From contig JAITDK010000160.1 in NCBI GenBank assembly GCA_031282605.1, positions 1-8,032 of the forward strand: a stretch of DNA of 8,032 bases, read 5' to 3'. Positions within the stretch are counted from its first letter, which is position 1. Each line of letters opens with the position of its first letter. The notes below the pieces were generated by a model that saw nothing but the letters and a program-made list of their open reading frames with translations, had not been told where the DNA came from and searched no databases. Position numbers and translations under genes: made by a program. Shown piece by piece: positions 1 through 5,986 of this stretch. This DNA comes from Oscillospiraceae bacterium (lineage in GTDB: Bacteria; Bacillota; Clostridia; Christensenellales; Aristaeellaceae).

Positions 1-403
1 CTGCGGCTCGCCGATTTACCTCGGAGATGTGACTTCCCTGATGCGGGGCTTTATCGAACGTTTTGGTTTTATGAATGTGTCCTATGCGCGCAAAGACAAC
101 AATAATTATAAAGGCAAGCCCAAAAACTGCGCATTCTTCTATACGATGAACGCTCCGAAACCTATGCACTGGCTCTTTGCGTCCGATTATTTGTATAACA
201 CGGGAATACTGCGTAGGTTTGGGGGAAAGACGACGCAGCTAATCAGCACCGATACTTGGCAGTTTGATGATTACAGCAAATATGACGCTTCAAACTTCGA
301 TATTGAAAAGAAGAAAAAGGCGCGCGACACGGTATTTCCAAAAGACTGCCAAAAAGCCTACGATATAGGCCGCCGTTTCGCTTTAATCAAGGAGGACGAG
401 TGA
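1..403 (+). CDS. Flavodoxin / NADPH-dependent FMN reductase family protein, 3' part only
   Basis: This is the C-terminal part of a flavoprotein whose start lies outside the window. The reading frame is open from base 2 and gives 133 residues before TGA at 401-403. The first visible residues, CGSPIYLGDV, followed by an amphipathic stretch (SLMRGFIERFGF), match the segment of flavodoxin-like FMN reductases that packs against the flavin ('GSPIYWG...MKxFIDR' in relatives). A later YTMN-P stretch is also typical of the clostridial branch. Such proteins bind FMN in the cytosol and move electrons to or from unknown partners. A GTG at 29 could be read as a start, but the conserved motif lies upstream of it, so the gene is 5'-truncated by the window edge and not short. 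It overlaps the next gene by one base, which suggests translational coupling. G+C is about 45% over the first 360 bases, lower than downstream genes. The family is fairly sure; the exact role is unknown. Confidence 0.8.
   Translation, partial: CGSPIYLGDVTSLMRGFIERFGFMNVSYARKDNNNYKGKPKNCAFFYTMNAPKPMHWLFASDYLYNTGILRRFGGKTTQLISTDTWQFDDYSKYDASNFDIEKKKKARDTVFPKDCQKAYDIGRRFALIKEDE
389..395 (+). promoter_or_regulatory. Ribosome binding site that sets the EFR1 gene start
   Basis: AAGGAGG lies inside the end of the flavodoxin gene, 7 bases before ATG at 403. The in-frame GTG at 400 would be only 4 bases away, so ATG 403 is the better start. The stop TGA (401-403) and the start ATG (403-405) share one base. 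Confidence 0.75.
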
Positions 404-1191
404 TGTCGAACAGGGTTTACTTCTTTACTGGAACAGGCAACAGTCTGAATGTGGCGCGGAGCATTGCAGCCGCTATCGGCGATTGCGAAATAATCGCCAT
501 CCATAAGGGCGCGGCGTTGACTGTTCCGGAAGGTTTGGAGCGCGTCGGCTTCGTATTCCCCGTTTATTTCTGGGGCCTGCCGGGTATGGTCGCGGAGTTC
601 TTACGCGGTATAAGCGTTCCGGCGCAAGGCGCCACGTACTATTTTGCCGTAGCTACGTTCGGCGGTATAATCGGGAACGCGCTTCCGCAGGTTAAGCGGC
701 TGCTTGCTGATAAAGGTATAACGCTAAACTATGGCGGCGGCGTATGCTCTTACAGAAACGCCGTCGTCTACTATGAAATGAAGCAGGATGTCGCAGTCGT
801 TACGCGCAAGGCCGAAGCCCGCACTCAAAAAGTGGCATTGGCGGTAGCCTCTAAGAGGAAAAAGCGCGTCGGTCGCGGTATAAAGAAAGTTTTCCAAATA
901 AACGCCGATAACTTCGCTAAGTTCCATGCTATGGCTCTGTATTATATCGTCAGCGACGTTTGCGTGGGATGCGGCTTATGCGCGTCGGTCTGTCCGGCGG
1001 ACAACATTTCGTTTCAAGGCGGAAAGCCTGTGTTCGGCGATTCTTGCGAATACTGCCTCGCCTGCATCCAACATTGCCCTAAGCGCGCCATCAACGACGG
1101 CGACAAAACGGTTACCCGAGGCAGGTACTCGCACCCCCAAATACCCGCCAATACAATTTCCGGCTACTATCACAAAGCGATTAAGGCGTAG
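403..1191 (+). CDS. EFR1-family ferredoxin (flavodoxin domain plus two 4Fe-4S clusters)
   Basis: A 262-residue cytosolic electron carrier joining a flavodoxin-like domain to a bacterial two-cluster ferredoxin. The N-terminus has the FMN phosphate-binding loop (FTGTGNSLNVA, about residues 8-18) and a second flavodoxin-type segment (VFPVYFWGLPGMVAEFL, 51-67). A basic linker follows (about 134-165). The C-terminal part holds two classical CxxCxxCxxxCP motifs, at C187/C190/C193/C197 and C215/C218/C221/C225, each expected to bind one [4Fe-4S] cluster. All eight cysteines are present. Length and domain order match the family known as EFR1 ferrodoxin, common in strict anaerobes; its physiological partner is not established. 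The start overlaps the stop of the upstream flavoprotein gene by one base, so the two are probably co-translated and may work as an electron-transfer pair. A strong terminator follows directly. I am confident of the family, not of a pathway. Confidence 0.92.
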   Translation: MSNRVYFFTGTGNSLNVARSIAAAIGDCEIIAIHKGAALTVPEGLERVGFVFPVYFWGLPGMVAEFLRGISVPAQGATYYFAVATFGGIIGNALPQVKRLLADKGITLNYGGGVCSYRNAVVYYEMKQDVAVVTRKAEARTQKVALAVASKRKKRVGRGIKKVFQINADNFAKFHAMALYYIVSDVCVGCGLCASVCPADNISFQGGKPVFGDSCEYCLACIQHCPKRAINDGDKTVTRGRYSHPQIPANTISGYYHKAIKA

Positions 1192-1198
1192 GATTTGC

Positions 1199-1245
1199 AA
1201 AAGAGCCGCGTTCCCTGAGTCCATCAGGTTACACGGCTCTTTTTC
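1199..1245 (+). terminator. Intrinsic terminator after the EFR1 gene
   Basis: A perfect 10-bp stem, AAAAGAGCCG (1199-1208) with CGGCTCTTTT (1234-1243), encloses a nested CCTGA/TCAGG hairpin (1214-1218 and 1224-1228) and runs into a T-rich tract (TTTTTC). It starts 8 bases after the EFR1 stop. The reverse strand also reads the stem followed by TTTTGC, so weak termination of the convergent oad transcript is possible, but the + orientation is clearly better. Confidence 0.85.
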
Positions 1246-1259
1246 TTGTTATGAAAATG

Positions 1260-1311
1260 GTGCGGAAGTTTATACCCCGCCCGCGCCCTCCGCGCACCCA
1301 CTTTTCCGCAC
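1260..1311 (-). terminator. Possible hairpin / weak terminator for the convergent oad transcript
   Basis: An 8-bp perfect inverted repeat, GTGCGGAA (1260-1267) and TTCCGCAC (1304-1311), has a 36-base G+C-rich loop. Read on the - strand, the stem is followed 2 bases later by ATTTTC, which weakly resembles a terminator T-run. It lies about 90 bases past the OadB stop, in the 208-base gap between the convergent genes. The rest of that gap shows nothing recognisable. The loop is long and the T-run poor, so this is tentative. Confidence 0.3.
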
Positions 1312-1399
1312 AGCCGAGGTTTCGCTAGATTATATCGACCTGACTATTACTATTTCCTAAACCATCATTCCGTCGATCCGTCGGCCTCTCGTCCAGCTG

Positions 1400-2536
1400 T
1401 CAGCCGAACAGCGCCTTCAGTATCCCCGCCGCGACCGCGGAGCCGATAACGCCCGCGACATTAGGTCCCATCGCGTGCATCAGCAGGTAGTTGCCGGGGT
1501 TTGCGCGCTGACCCTCTATCTGGGAGACGCGCGCCGCCATCGGCACTGCGGACACCCCTGCGGAACCGATCAACGGGTTTATTTTGCCGTGCGTTAAGAA
1601 GCACATCAACTTGCCAAGCAATGTGCCGCCTATAGTCGAGAACATGAAAGCGAGCAGACCCAGCGCGATAATCCCCAGCGTTTCCGGCTTGAGGAACGTT
1701 GCGCCCACGGCCGTCGCGCCGACTGTGACGCCCAGGAAGATTACTACGATGTTCATCAGCGAATTCTGCGCGGTGTCGCTCAGGCGATCGACCACGCCGG
1801 ATTCACGCAACAGATTCCCTAGCATCAGCAGCCCGACGAGCGGCGCGACCGACGGCAGGAACAGTACGACCAGTACCGTTATCATTATCGGGAAGCATAT
1901 CTTCTCGGCCTGGGAAACGGGGCGCAGCTGCTCCATCTTGATAGAGCGTTCCTTTTGAGTGGTCAACAGGCGCATGATGGGCGGCTGGATCAGCGGGATC
2001 AGCGCCATGTACGAATACGCCGCGACCGCGATCGGCGCGAGCAGATGCGGGGCGAGCGCTGTAGTCAGCCATATGGCGGTCGGACCGTCCGCGCCGCCGA
2101 TGATGCCGATAGACGCGGCCTCCTGCGCGTTGAATCCCAGCGATGTAGCGACGATGAAGGCGCACGCTATGCCCAGCTGCGCCGCCGCACCCAGCAATAG
2201 ACTGGCAGGATTCGCAATCAGCGGCCCGAAGTCCGTCATAGCGCCCACGCCCAGGAATATCAAAGAGGGATAAATCCCCTTTTTCACGCCTAGATATAAA
2301 TAGTAGAGCATACCGCCGTTCGTGCTTTCGTCGGGCGGAGCGGCCATCAGGTCGGCCATGGGCAGGTTGGCCAGCAGCATCCCAAACGCGATGGGCAGCA
2401 GGAGTAGCGGTTCAAACTTCTTTGCGATCGCAAGATAGGCCAGCACGCACGCAAGCGCGATCATCACGCCCGATTGCCATGTCAGCGCAGTGAATCCCGA
2501 TGTCTCAATGAGTTTAAGCAATGATTCCTGGATCAT
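1400..2536 (-). CDS. oadB: Sodium ion-translocating decarboxylase, beta subunit (OadB/GcdB/MmdB family)
   Basis: A 378-residue, very hydrophobic multi-span membrane protein. In this family the beta subunit decarboxylates the carboxybiotin carrier and couples this to pumping Na+ out of the cell. Family signatures are intact: GGADGPTAIW at 147-156, YSYMALIPLIQPP at 174-186, NPLIGSAGVSAVPMAARV at 320-337 and the C-terminal NPGNYLLMHAMGPNVAG region at 346-362. From memory of Klebsiella OadB work, the functional residues D203, Y229, N373, G377, S382 and R389 correspond here to D150, Y176, N320, G324, S329 and R336, all with the same offset of 53, so the Na+ path looks complete. The start ATG (2534-2536) lies 6 bases after the stop of the gamma gene; its AAGGGGG ribosome binding site lies mostly within the end of that gene. 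Substrate specificity (oxaloacetate, methylmalonyl-CoA or glutaconyl-CoA) comes from an alpha subunit that is not in this window, so the symbol is a family label. Confidence 0.93.
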   Translation of the reverse strand: MIQESLLKLIETSGFTALTWQSGVMIALACVLAYLAIAKKFEPLLLLPIAFGMLLANLPMADLMAAPPDESTNGGMLYYLYLGVKKGIYPSLIFLGVGAMTDFGPLIANPASLLLGAAAQLGIACAFIVATSLGFNAQEAASIGIIGGADGPTAIWLTTALAPHLLAPIAVAAYSYMALIPLIQPPIMRLLTTQKERSIKMEQLRPVSQAEKICFPIMITVLVVLFLPSVAPLVGLLMLGNLLRESGVVDRLSDTAQNSLMNIVVIFLGVTVGATAVGATFLKPETLGIIALGLLAFMFSTIGGTLLGKLMCFLTHGKINPLIGSAGVSAVPMAARVSQIEGQRANPGNYLLMHAMGPNVAGVIGSAVAAGILKALFG

Positions 2537-2542
2537 CGGCCG

Positions 2543-2707
2543 TTACCCCCTTCCCCGAGAGTCTGCGGCTGAATCATCCCGCTTCCTGCCGCCTATTACA
2601 GCTATTACGCCGGTGAACACCTTGATTAGCGCCAACAGTATAACCAACACAGCGAATACTACCACAACCACAAACAACCCGGTCAGCAAACTCTCACTTA
2701 ACGGCAT
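2543..2707 (-). CDS. oadG: Small OadG-like gamma subunit of sodium-pump decarboxylase
   Basis: A 54-residue protein starting MPLSESLLTGLFVVVVVFAVL, with one membrane helix at about residues 8-29 (LLTGLF...LLALIK). A second, weaker hydrophobic stretch follows (VFTGVIAVIGG, about 30-40), and the tail is charged (RKRDDSAADSRGRG). The N-terminal pattern of short polar start, LLxGL, long Val/Leu/Ile helix and IKVF is that of OadG/MmdD-type subunits, which anchor and assemble the decarboxylase complex. It lies directly upstream of the beta gene in the same operon (6-base gap), the usual partner. It is much shorter than a typical OadG (about 80 residues or more): the long linker and C-terminal region that contacts the alpha subunit are reduced to about 14 residues. 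Two in-frame ATGs exist (2713 and 2707). AAGGAGG at 2716-2722 is only 2 bases from the first but 8 from the second, so 2707 is chosen. Confidence 0.8.
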   Translation of the reverse strand: MPLSESLLTGLFVVVVVFAVLVILLALIKVFTGVIAVIGGRKRDDSAADSRGRG

Positions 2708-2715
2708 AGGCATTA

Positions 2716-2722
2716 CCTCCTT
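2716..2722 (-). promoter_or_regulatory. Ribosome binding site of the oadG-like gene
   Basis: On the - strand the sequence reads AAGGAGGTAATGCCTATG. The perfect AAGGAGG is 2 bases before the first ATG and 8 bases before the second; only the second spacing is normal. Confidence 0.8.
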
Positions 2723-2736
2723 AGCATTCGAAGTTA

Positions 2737-2765
2737 ATTTTACATCTCTCGGAGTGGGTTGTCAA
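2737..2765 (-). promoter_or_regulatory. Sigma-A-type promoter of the oadG-oadB operon
   Basis: The - strand reads TTGACA (2765-2760), a 17-base spacer, then TAAAAT (2742-2737). The -35 box is full consensus, the -10 box is 5 of 6, and the spacing is ideal. Transcription should start near 2730, giving a leader of about 20-25 bases before the gamma gene, too short for a riboswitch. Any control would have to be by a DNA-binding protein or at the level of translation. Confidence 0.85.
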
Positions 2766-2822
2766 ATACTGGCGCGCCGACAGATGCAGTACGCGCGTCA
2801 CTACCGCGCGGTGAGCGTTCTC

Positions 2823-2850
2823 TTGCTAATTCCGCGGACGCGAGTATACT
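2823..2850 (+). promoter_or_regulatory. Probable promoter of the M19 dipeptidase gene
   Basis: TTGCTA (2823-2828), a 16-base spacer and TATACT (2845-2850) give 4 of 6 and 5 of 6 matches to the sigma-A boxes. Start of transcription is expected near 2857, about 29 bases before the start codon. It is divergent from the oad promoter, with the two -35 boxes 57 bases apart. Confidence 0.65.
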
Positions 2851-2885
2851 GAATAACAAATCAACGCAAAATGGAGGATTCCTGT

Positions 2886-3791
2886 ATGATACTGATCGAT
2901 ACTCACTGCGATACCCTCTCCGTGATGGCTGGGCTCGGCGGCGACATCAACGTGCCGGGGCAGACCATTACCCCCGACCGGATGCGCGAGGGCGGCGTAA
3001 CGACGCAGGTGTGCACGCTGTTCGCGGGCTTGGAAGGCCCGGCGGGCGACCCGGCAGGTTTGGCGCAAAAGCAGCTGGCCGCCATACACTGCTTCACCGA
3101 CGAGGGGATTAGACACATCAAGGAGTACGGCGAGATCAAGGACGGCGTGCCCAGCGTGCTGTTGTCGGTCGAGGGTGCGGAGATATTCGAAGGCTCCCTG
3201 GATTCGCTGCGTAAGTATTACGACGCTGGCGTGCGGATGTGCGCGCTGACGTGGAATCACGAGAATCAATTGGGACACCCGCATTGCGGGGATACGGAGA
3301 AGCCGCTCAAGCCGTTCGGGTGGGACGCTGTGCGCGAGATGAACAGTCTCGGTATCGCGGTCGATGTGTCGCACCTGGGTACGGGCGGGTTTTGGGATCT
3401 GATCGAACATGCCGAGAAGCCGCCGATGGCGTCTCACTCGTGCTGCCTGGCGCTGCAGCCACGCTGGACGCGCAACCTCTCCGACGAGCAGATCAAGGCG
3501 CTGATAGCGCGCGGAGGCTGGATCGGGATGAACTTCTGCAGCGCGTTTCTGTCGGATAATCGGGCGACGATCGGCGATATCGTACGCCACATCGTGCATA
3601 TCGCTGAACTGGGCGGCGTGAAGCATGTCGGGTTCGGCAGCGATTTCGACGGCATACCCTGCAACCCGATCGGATTGGACGGGCCGCACGAGTTCCCGAA
3701 CCTGATCAGCGCGCTGCGCGAGCGCTTCGGCGAGTCGGAGGTGGAAGGAATCGCGGGACTGAACTTTATAGAGTATACGAAACGGCTGTAA
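2886..3791 (+). CDS. Membrane dipeptidase family (peptidase M19) zinc dipeptidase
   Basis: A 301-residue TIM-barrel metallopeptidase that should hydrolyse dipeptides, often including D-residue ones, using two zinc ions. The family's ligands can be placed: DTHCDT at the N-terminus (H7, D9), VEGAE (bridging E96), DVSH (H163), SHS (H184), the substrate-binding Arg in RNLSD (R196) and GSDFDG near residues 251-256. Their order and spacing follow renal dipeptidase. No signal peptide or membrane helix is visible, so it should act in the cytosol. An upstream in-frame ATG at 2871 overlaps the ribosome binding site; TGGAGGA ends 8 bases before ATG 2886, which is therefore chosen. It has its own promoter and lies 93 bases upstream of a D,D-carboxypeptidase gene, which makes a role in processing peptidoglycan-derived or dietary peptides plausible, but this is inference. 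The natural substrate cannot be read from sequence. Confidence 0.93.
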   Translation: MILIDTHCDTLSVMAGLGGDINVPGQTITPDRMREGGVTTQVCTLFAGLEGPAGDPAGLAQKQLAAIHCFTDEGIRHIKEYGEIKDGVPSVLLSVEGAEIFEGSLDSLRKYYDAGVRMCALTWNHENQLGHPHCGDTEKPLKPFGWDAVREMNSLGIAVDVSHLGTGGFWDLIEHAEKPPMASHSCCLALQPRWTRNLSDEQIKALIARGGWIGMNFCSAFLSDNRATIGDIVRHIVHIAELGGVKHVGFGSDFDGIPCNPIGLDGPHEFPNLISALRERFGESEVEGIAGLNFIEYTKRL

Positions 3792-3793
3792 TT

Positions 3794-3850
3794 TTCTGGA
3801 ATTGCTTGTTCTGATTTCATCCCATGGCGCACACAATAGAACAGCCAGAA
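3794..3850 (+). repeat. Two-part inverted repeat between the dipeptidase and carboxypeptidase genes
   Basis: TTCTGG (3794-3799) pairs with CCAGAA (3845-3850), and TGTTCT (3807-3812) pairs with AGAACA (3838-3843), leaving a 25-base loop, a 7-base bulge on one side and one base on the other. There is no T-run after it, so it is not a standard terminator. It fills most of the 93-base gap between the two genes and could be an mRNA structure or an operator; it may also be chance. Confidence 0.35.
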
Positions 3851-3884
3851 TCCACTTGAATTGTGCCTTGGGGGAGGGATTGGA

Positions 3885-5075
3885 ATGATGCATTACCGCC
3901 GTTCCATACGGCGAGGAGCTTGTTTGCTGATCGCCGCGACGCTGATATTGACGGGCGCGGCTCCGGCTCTGGCTGAGAGCGGCGCGGCGCTGGAATCCGG
4001 CAGCCCGTTTGATCTGCAAACACCCGCGTACATACTCGTTGAGGCGCGGACGGGTCAGGTAATATTTGAGAAGAACGCGGACGATAAGCGCCCCGTCGCC
4101 AGCATCACCAAACTGATGCCGATACTGCTGACGCTGGAGGAACTGGATCGAGGCGTTATCAAACTGGCTGACAAGGTTCATTGCTCAGCGAACGCGGCGG
4201 GGATGGGCGGCTCGCAGGCGCTGCTGGACGCGAATACGCTGTACCCGTTGGAGGATCTATTCAAGTCGATGGTCATAGCCAGCGCGAACGACAGCGCCGT
4301 CGCGATCTCCGAATACTTGAACGGCAGCGAGGAAGCGTTCGTGAAGCGGATGAACGAACGCGCCGCGCAATTGGGCATGACCAATACCCACTATAAGAAC
4401 GTGACTGGGCTGCCGGTAGACGGTCAGTATACGACGGCGAGGGATGTGGCTACGCTGTCCCGCGAAGTCGGCAAACACCCGCTGTACTTTAAGTATTCTA
4501 CGATTTGGATGGATACGCTGACGCATCCGAGCGGCCGGACGACTGATCTGACGAACACAAATCGGCTGGTACGCTTTTATGAAGGCGCGGACGGGTTCAA
4601 GACGGGATCGACAAACGAGGCGCGGTATTGCCTATCGGCGACTGCGCAGCGCGGAAACACGCGGATGATAGCGGTGGTGCTGGGAACGCCCGCGAGCCAG
4701 ACGCGTTTTGACGAAGCGCGCAAGATGCTGGAGTATGGTTTTGCGAACTATCAGTTAAACGCGGTGGCTAAAATCGGCGATCTGCTGGGCGCGGAAGTGC
4801 CCGTGAGATTCGGCGCGAGGAACGCGGTTCCGGCGGCGATAGGAGCGGACGTTGATCTGTTGCTGACAAAGGGCAAGGAACGCGATCTGGCGATCGAGGC
4901 GACGCTGGCGGAGTCGTTGCCCGCGCCGGTGCGTAAAGGCGATCCGATCGGCGAGGTGAAGGTAACGCTGAATGGCGAAACGATCCTGACCATCCCCGCA
5001 GTTGCGGCGATCGACGTGCCATATCCCGGTTTCGTGGAAGGCGTACTGACCATCATTCGTAATTGGAAGGTATAA
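3885..5075 (+). CDS. Secreted D-alanyl-D-alanine carboxypeptidase (penicillin-binding protein, S11 family)
   Basis: A 396-residue serine DD-peptidase that trims the terminal D-Ala from peptidoglycan stem peptides outside the membrane. The N-terminus is a signal peptide: basic MMHYRRSIRR, hydrophobic core, and APALA before ESG (cleavage near residue 30). The three active-site motifs are present: SITK with nucleophile S73 and K76, SAN at 133-135, and KTG at 239-241. Residues about 290-380 form the beta-rich PBP5-type C-terminal domain. The last residues (FVEGVLTIIRNWKV) could be a short membrane-associating amphipathic helix as in DacA/DacF. The frame is open up to a TTG at 3861, but GGAGGG (3873-3878) lies 6 and 9 bases before ATG 3885 and ATG 3888; either may be the start. 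The dipeptidase gene lies upstream and an envelope-type two-component system downstream, separated by a terminator. DacF/DacA-like; the exact orthologue is not assigned. Confidence 0.95.
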   Translation: MMHYRRSIRRGACLLIAATLILTGAAPALAESGAALESGSPFDLQTPAYILVEARTGQVIFEKNADDKRPVASITKLMPILLTLEELDRGVIKLADKVHCSANAAGMGGSQALLDANTLYPLEDLFKSMVIASANDSAVAISEYLNGSEEAFVKRMNERAAQLGMTNTHYKNVTGLPVDGQYTTARDVATLSREVGKHPLYFKYSTIWMDTLTHPSGRTTDLTNTNRLVRFYEGADGFKTGSTNEARYCLSATAQRGNTRMIAVVLGTPASQTRFDEARKMLEYGFANYQLNAVAKIGDLLGAEVPVRFGARNAVPAAIGADVDLLLTKGKERDLAIEATLAESLPAPVRKGDPIGEVKVTLNGETILTIPAVAAIDVPYPGFVEGVLTIIRNWKV

Positions 5076-5120
5076 AACCAAGCGCAAACCAGGCGATAAC
5101 AAACGTTTACAGGTTCGGCG

Positions 5121-5142
5121 AGCAGGCCGGGCCTGTTTTATT
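5121..5142 (+). terminator. Probable intrinsic terminator after the D,D-carboxypeptidase gene
   Basis: CAGGC (5123-5127) and GCCTG (5131-5135) form a stem with a CGG loop, extended by a G-U and an A-U pair. It is followed by TTTTATTA. It lies 46 bases past the carboxypeptidase stop, and separates that gene from the signalling operon. Confidence 0.65.
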
Positions 5143-5149
5143 ACAATAA

Positions 5150-5159
5150 GTGACGTCAC
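5150..5159 (+). promoter_or_regulatory. 10-bp palindrome upstream of the response-regulator promoter
   Basis: GTGACGTCAC is a perfect palindrome ending 13 bases before the predicted -35 box. This is a suitable place for an activator or autoregulatory site, but a single palindrome without a second copy is weak evidence. Confidence 0.3.
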
Positions 5160-5172
5160 GACTGAATAAATG

Positions 5173-5201
5173 TTGCGTTTTTGTTTGCGAACGGGTACAA
5201 T
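5173..5201 (+). promoter_or_regulatory. Probable promoter of the two-component operon
   Basis: TTGCGT (5173-5178), a 17-base spacer and TACAAT (5196-5201). The -10 box is 5 of 6; the -35 box keeps only TTG, which would fit a promoter that needs activation. The leader to the start codon would be about 80 bases, with no riboswitch-like structure recognised. Confidence 0.6.
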
Positions 5202-5287
5202 ATAAGCGTGTAAACGACGCGTGCGCCGCTAATACTATTACGGATATCGGAAGATTTCTATACAGATACTTGAGAGGAGATATATCT

Positions 5288-5980
5288 ATGGCAAAACGAC
5301 TGCTGCTGGTCGACGACGAGCCATTAATCCTGAAGGGATTGAAATACAGCCTCGAACAGGACGGCTACGAGGTGGATTCAGCCGCCGATGGCGAGGAAGC
5401 GCTGGCGATGTTCGGCAGCCGCGCGTACGATCTGCTGCTGCTAGACGTGATGCTGCCCGAGATCAGCGGCATAGAGGTATGCCAGCGCATCCGCGAGCGA
5501 TCCAACGTCCCCATAATCATGCTGACCGCTAAGGGCGAGGATATGGACAAGATACTCGGCCTGGAATATGGCGCGGACGACTACATGACCAAGCCGTTCA
5601 ACATACTGGAGGTGAAGGCGCGCGTCAAGAGCATACTGCGCCGCACCCAGAACGTCGTTTCGGTCGAGCAGCCGAAGCTTATCAAGGTGCGGGATATGGA
5701 GGTCAACCTGGTCAACCGCTCGGTCACAATCGGCGGCAGGGACATAAAACTGACCGCGAAGGAATTCGACTTGCTGCAGCTGTTCATTACGAACCGGGGC
5801 AAGGTGTTCAGTCGCGAGAGCATGTTGGAGACCGTGTGGAAGTACGACTACCTGGGCGACATGCGCACAGTGGACGTGCACATCCGCCGCCTGCGCGAGA
5901 AGATCGAGCGCAACACATCCCAGCCTGAATTTATATTCACTAAGTGGGGCGTGGGCTACTACTTCACGGATAAGGATTAA
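5288..5980 (+). CDS. OmpR/PhoB-family response regulator, WalR-like
   Basis: A 230-residue cytosolic transcription factor. The receiver domain (about 3-118) has the acidic pair D9/D10, the phosphorylation site D53 in LLLDVMLP, T80 and K102 (TKPF), all intact. The winged-helix DNA-binding domain (about 132-228) ends with the recognition region TVWKYDYLGDMRTVDVHIRR and GVGYYF. These stretches closely resemble WalR/YycF as I recall it ('TVWGYDYFGDVRTVDV', 'GVGYYL'), the essential cell-wall regulator of Bacillota, and less closely MtrA and PhoB. The frame stays open upstream to 5150, but AGGAG (5275-5279) is 8 bases before ATG 5288, and the receiver domain begins right there. It is followed after 6 bases by its probable kinase. 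I infer a role in envelope homeostasis; the regulon is not visible. Confidence 0.93.
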   Translation: MAKRLLLVDDEPLILKGLKYSLEQDGYEVDSAADGEEALAMFGSRAYDLLLLDVMLPEISGIEVCQRIRERSNVPIIMLTAKGEDMDKILGLEYGADDYMTKPFNILEVKARVKSILRRTQNVVSVEQPKLIKVRDMEVNLVNRSVTIGGRDIKLTAKEFDLLQLFITNRGKVFSRESMLETVWKYDYLGDMRTVDVHIRRLREKIERNTSQPEFIFTKWGVGYYFTDKD

Positions 5981-5986
5981 GGATTA

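Noticed and set aside
926..1360. 144-residue + strand frame overlapping the end of the EFR1 gene
   Set aside because: It covers the cysteine motifs of EFR1 in another frame and reads through the terminator; no ribosome binding site or domain.
3809..3837. Possible promoter TTCTGA-N17-CACAAT before the carboxypeptidase gene
   Set aside because: Only 3 of 6 and 4 of 6 matches; the gene could equally be read from the dipeptidase promoter, as no terminator lies between them.
2826..4181. 451-residue open frame on the - strand
   Set aside because: It lies opposite the dipeptidase and carboxypeptidase genes, which have complete catalytic motifs. Its product is Arg/His/Gln-rich without recognisable domains, as expected for a shadow frame in G+C-rich DNA.
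5101..5216. AAACGTTT palindrome (5101-5108) and CGTTTAC/GTAAACG inverted pair (5104-5110, 5210-5216)
   Set aside because: Short, the pair is about 100 bases apart, and unrelated to the promoter boxes; likely chance.
5150..5287. N-terminal extension of the response regulator from GTG 5150
   Set aside because: It would run through the predicted promoter and ribosome binding site, and the receiver domain starts at ATG 5288.
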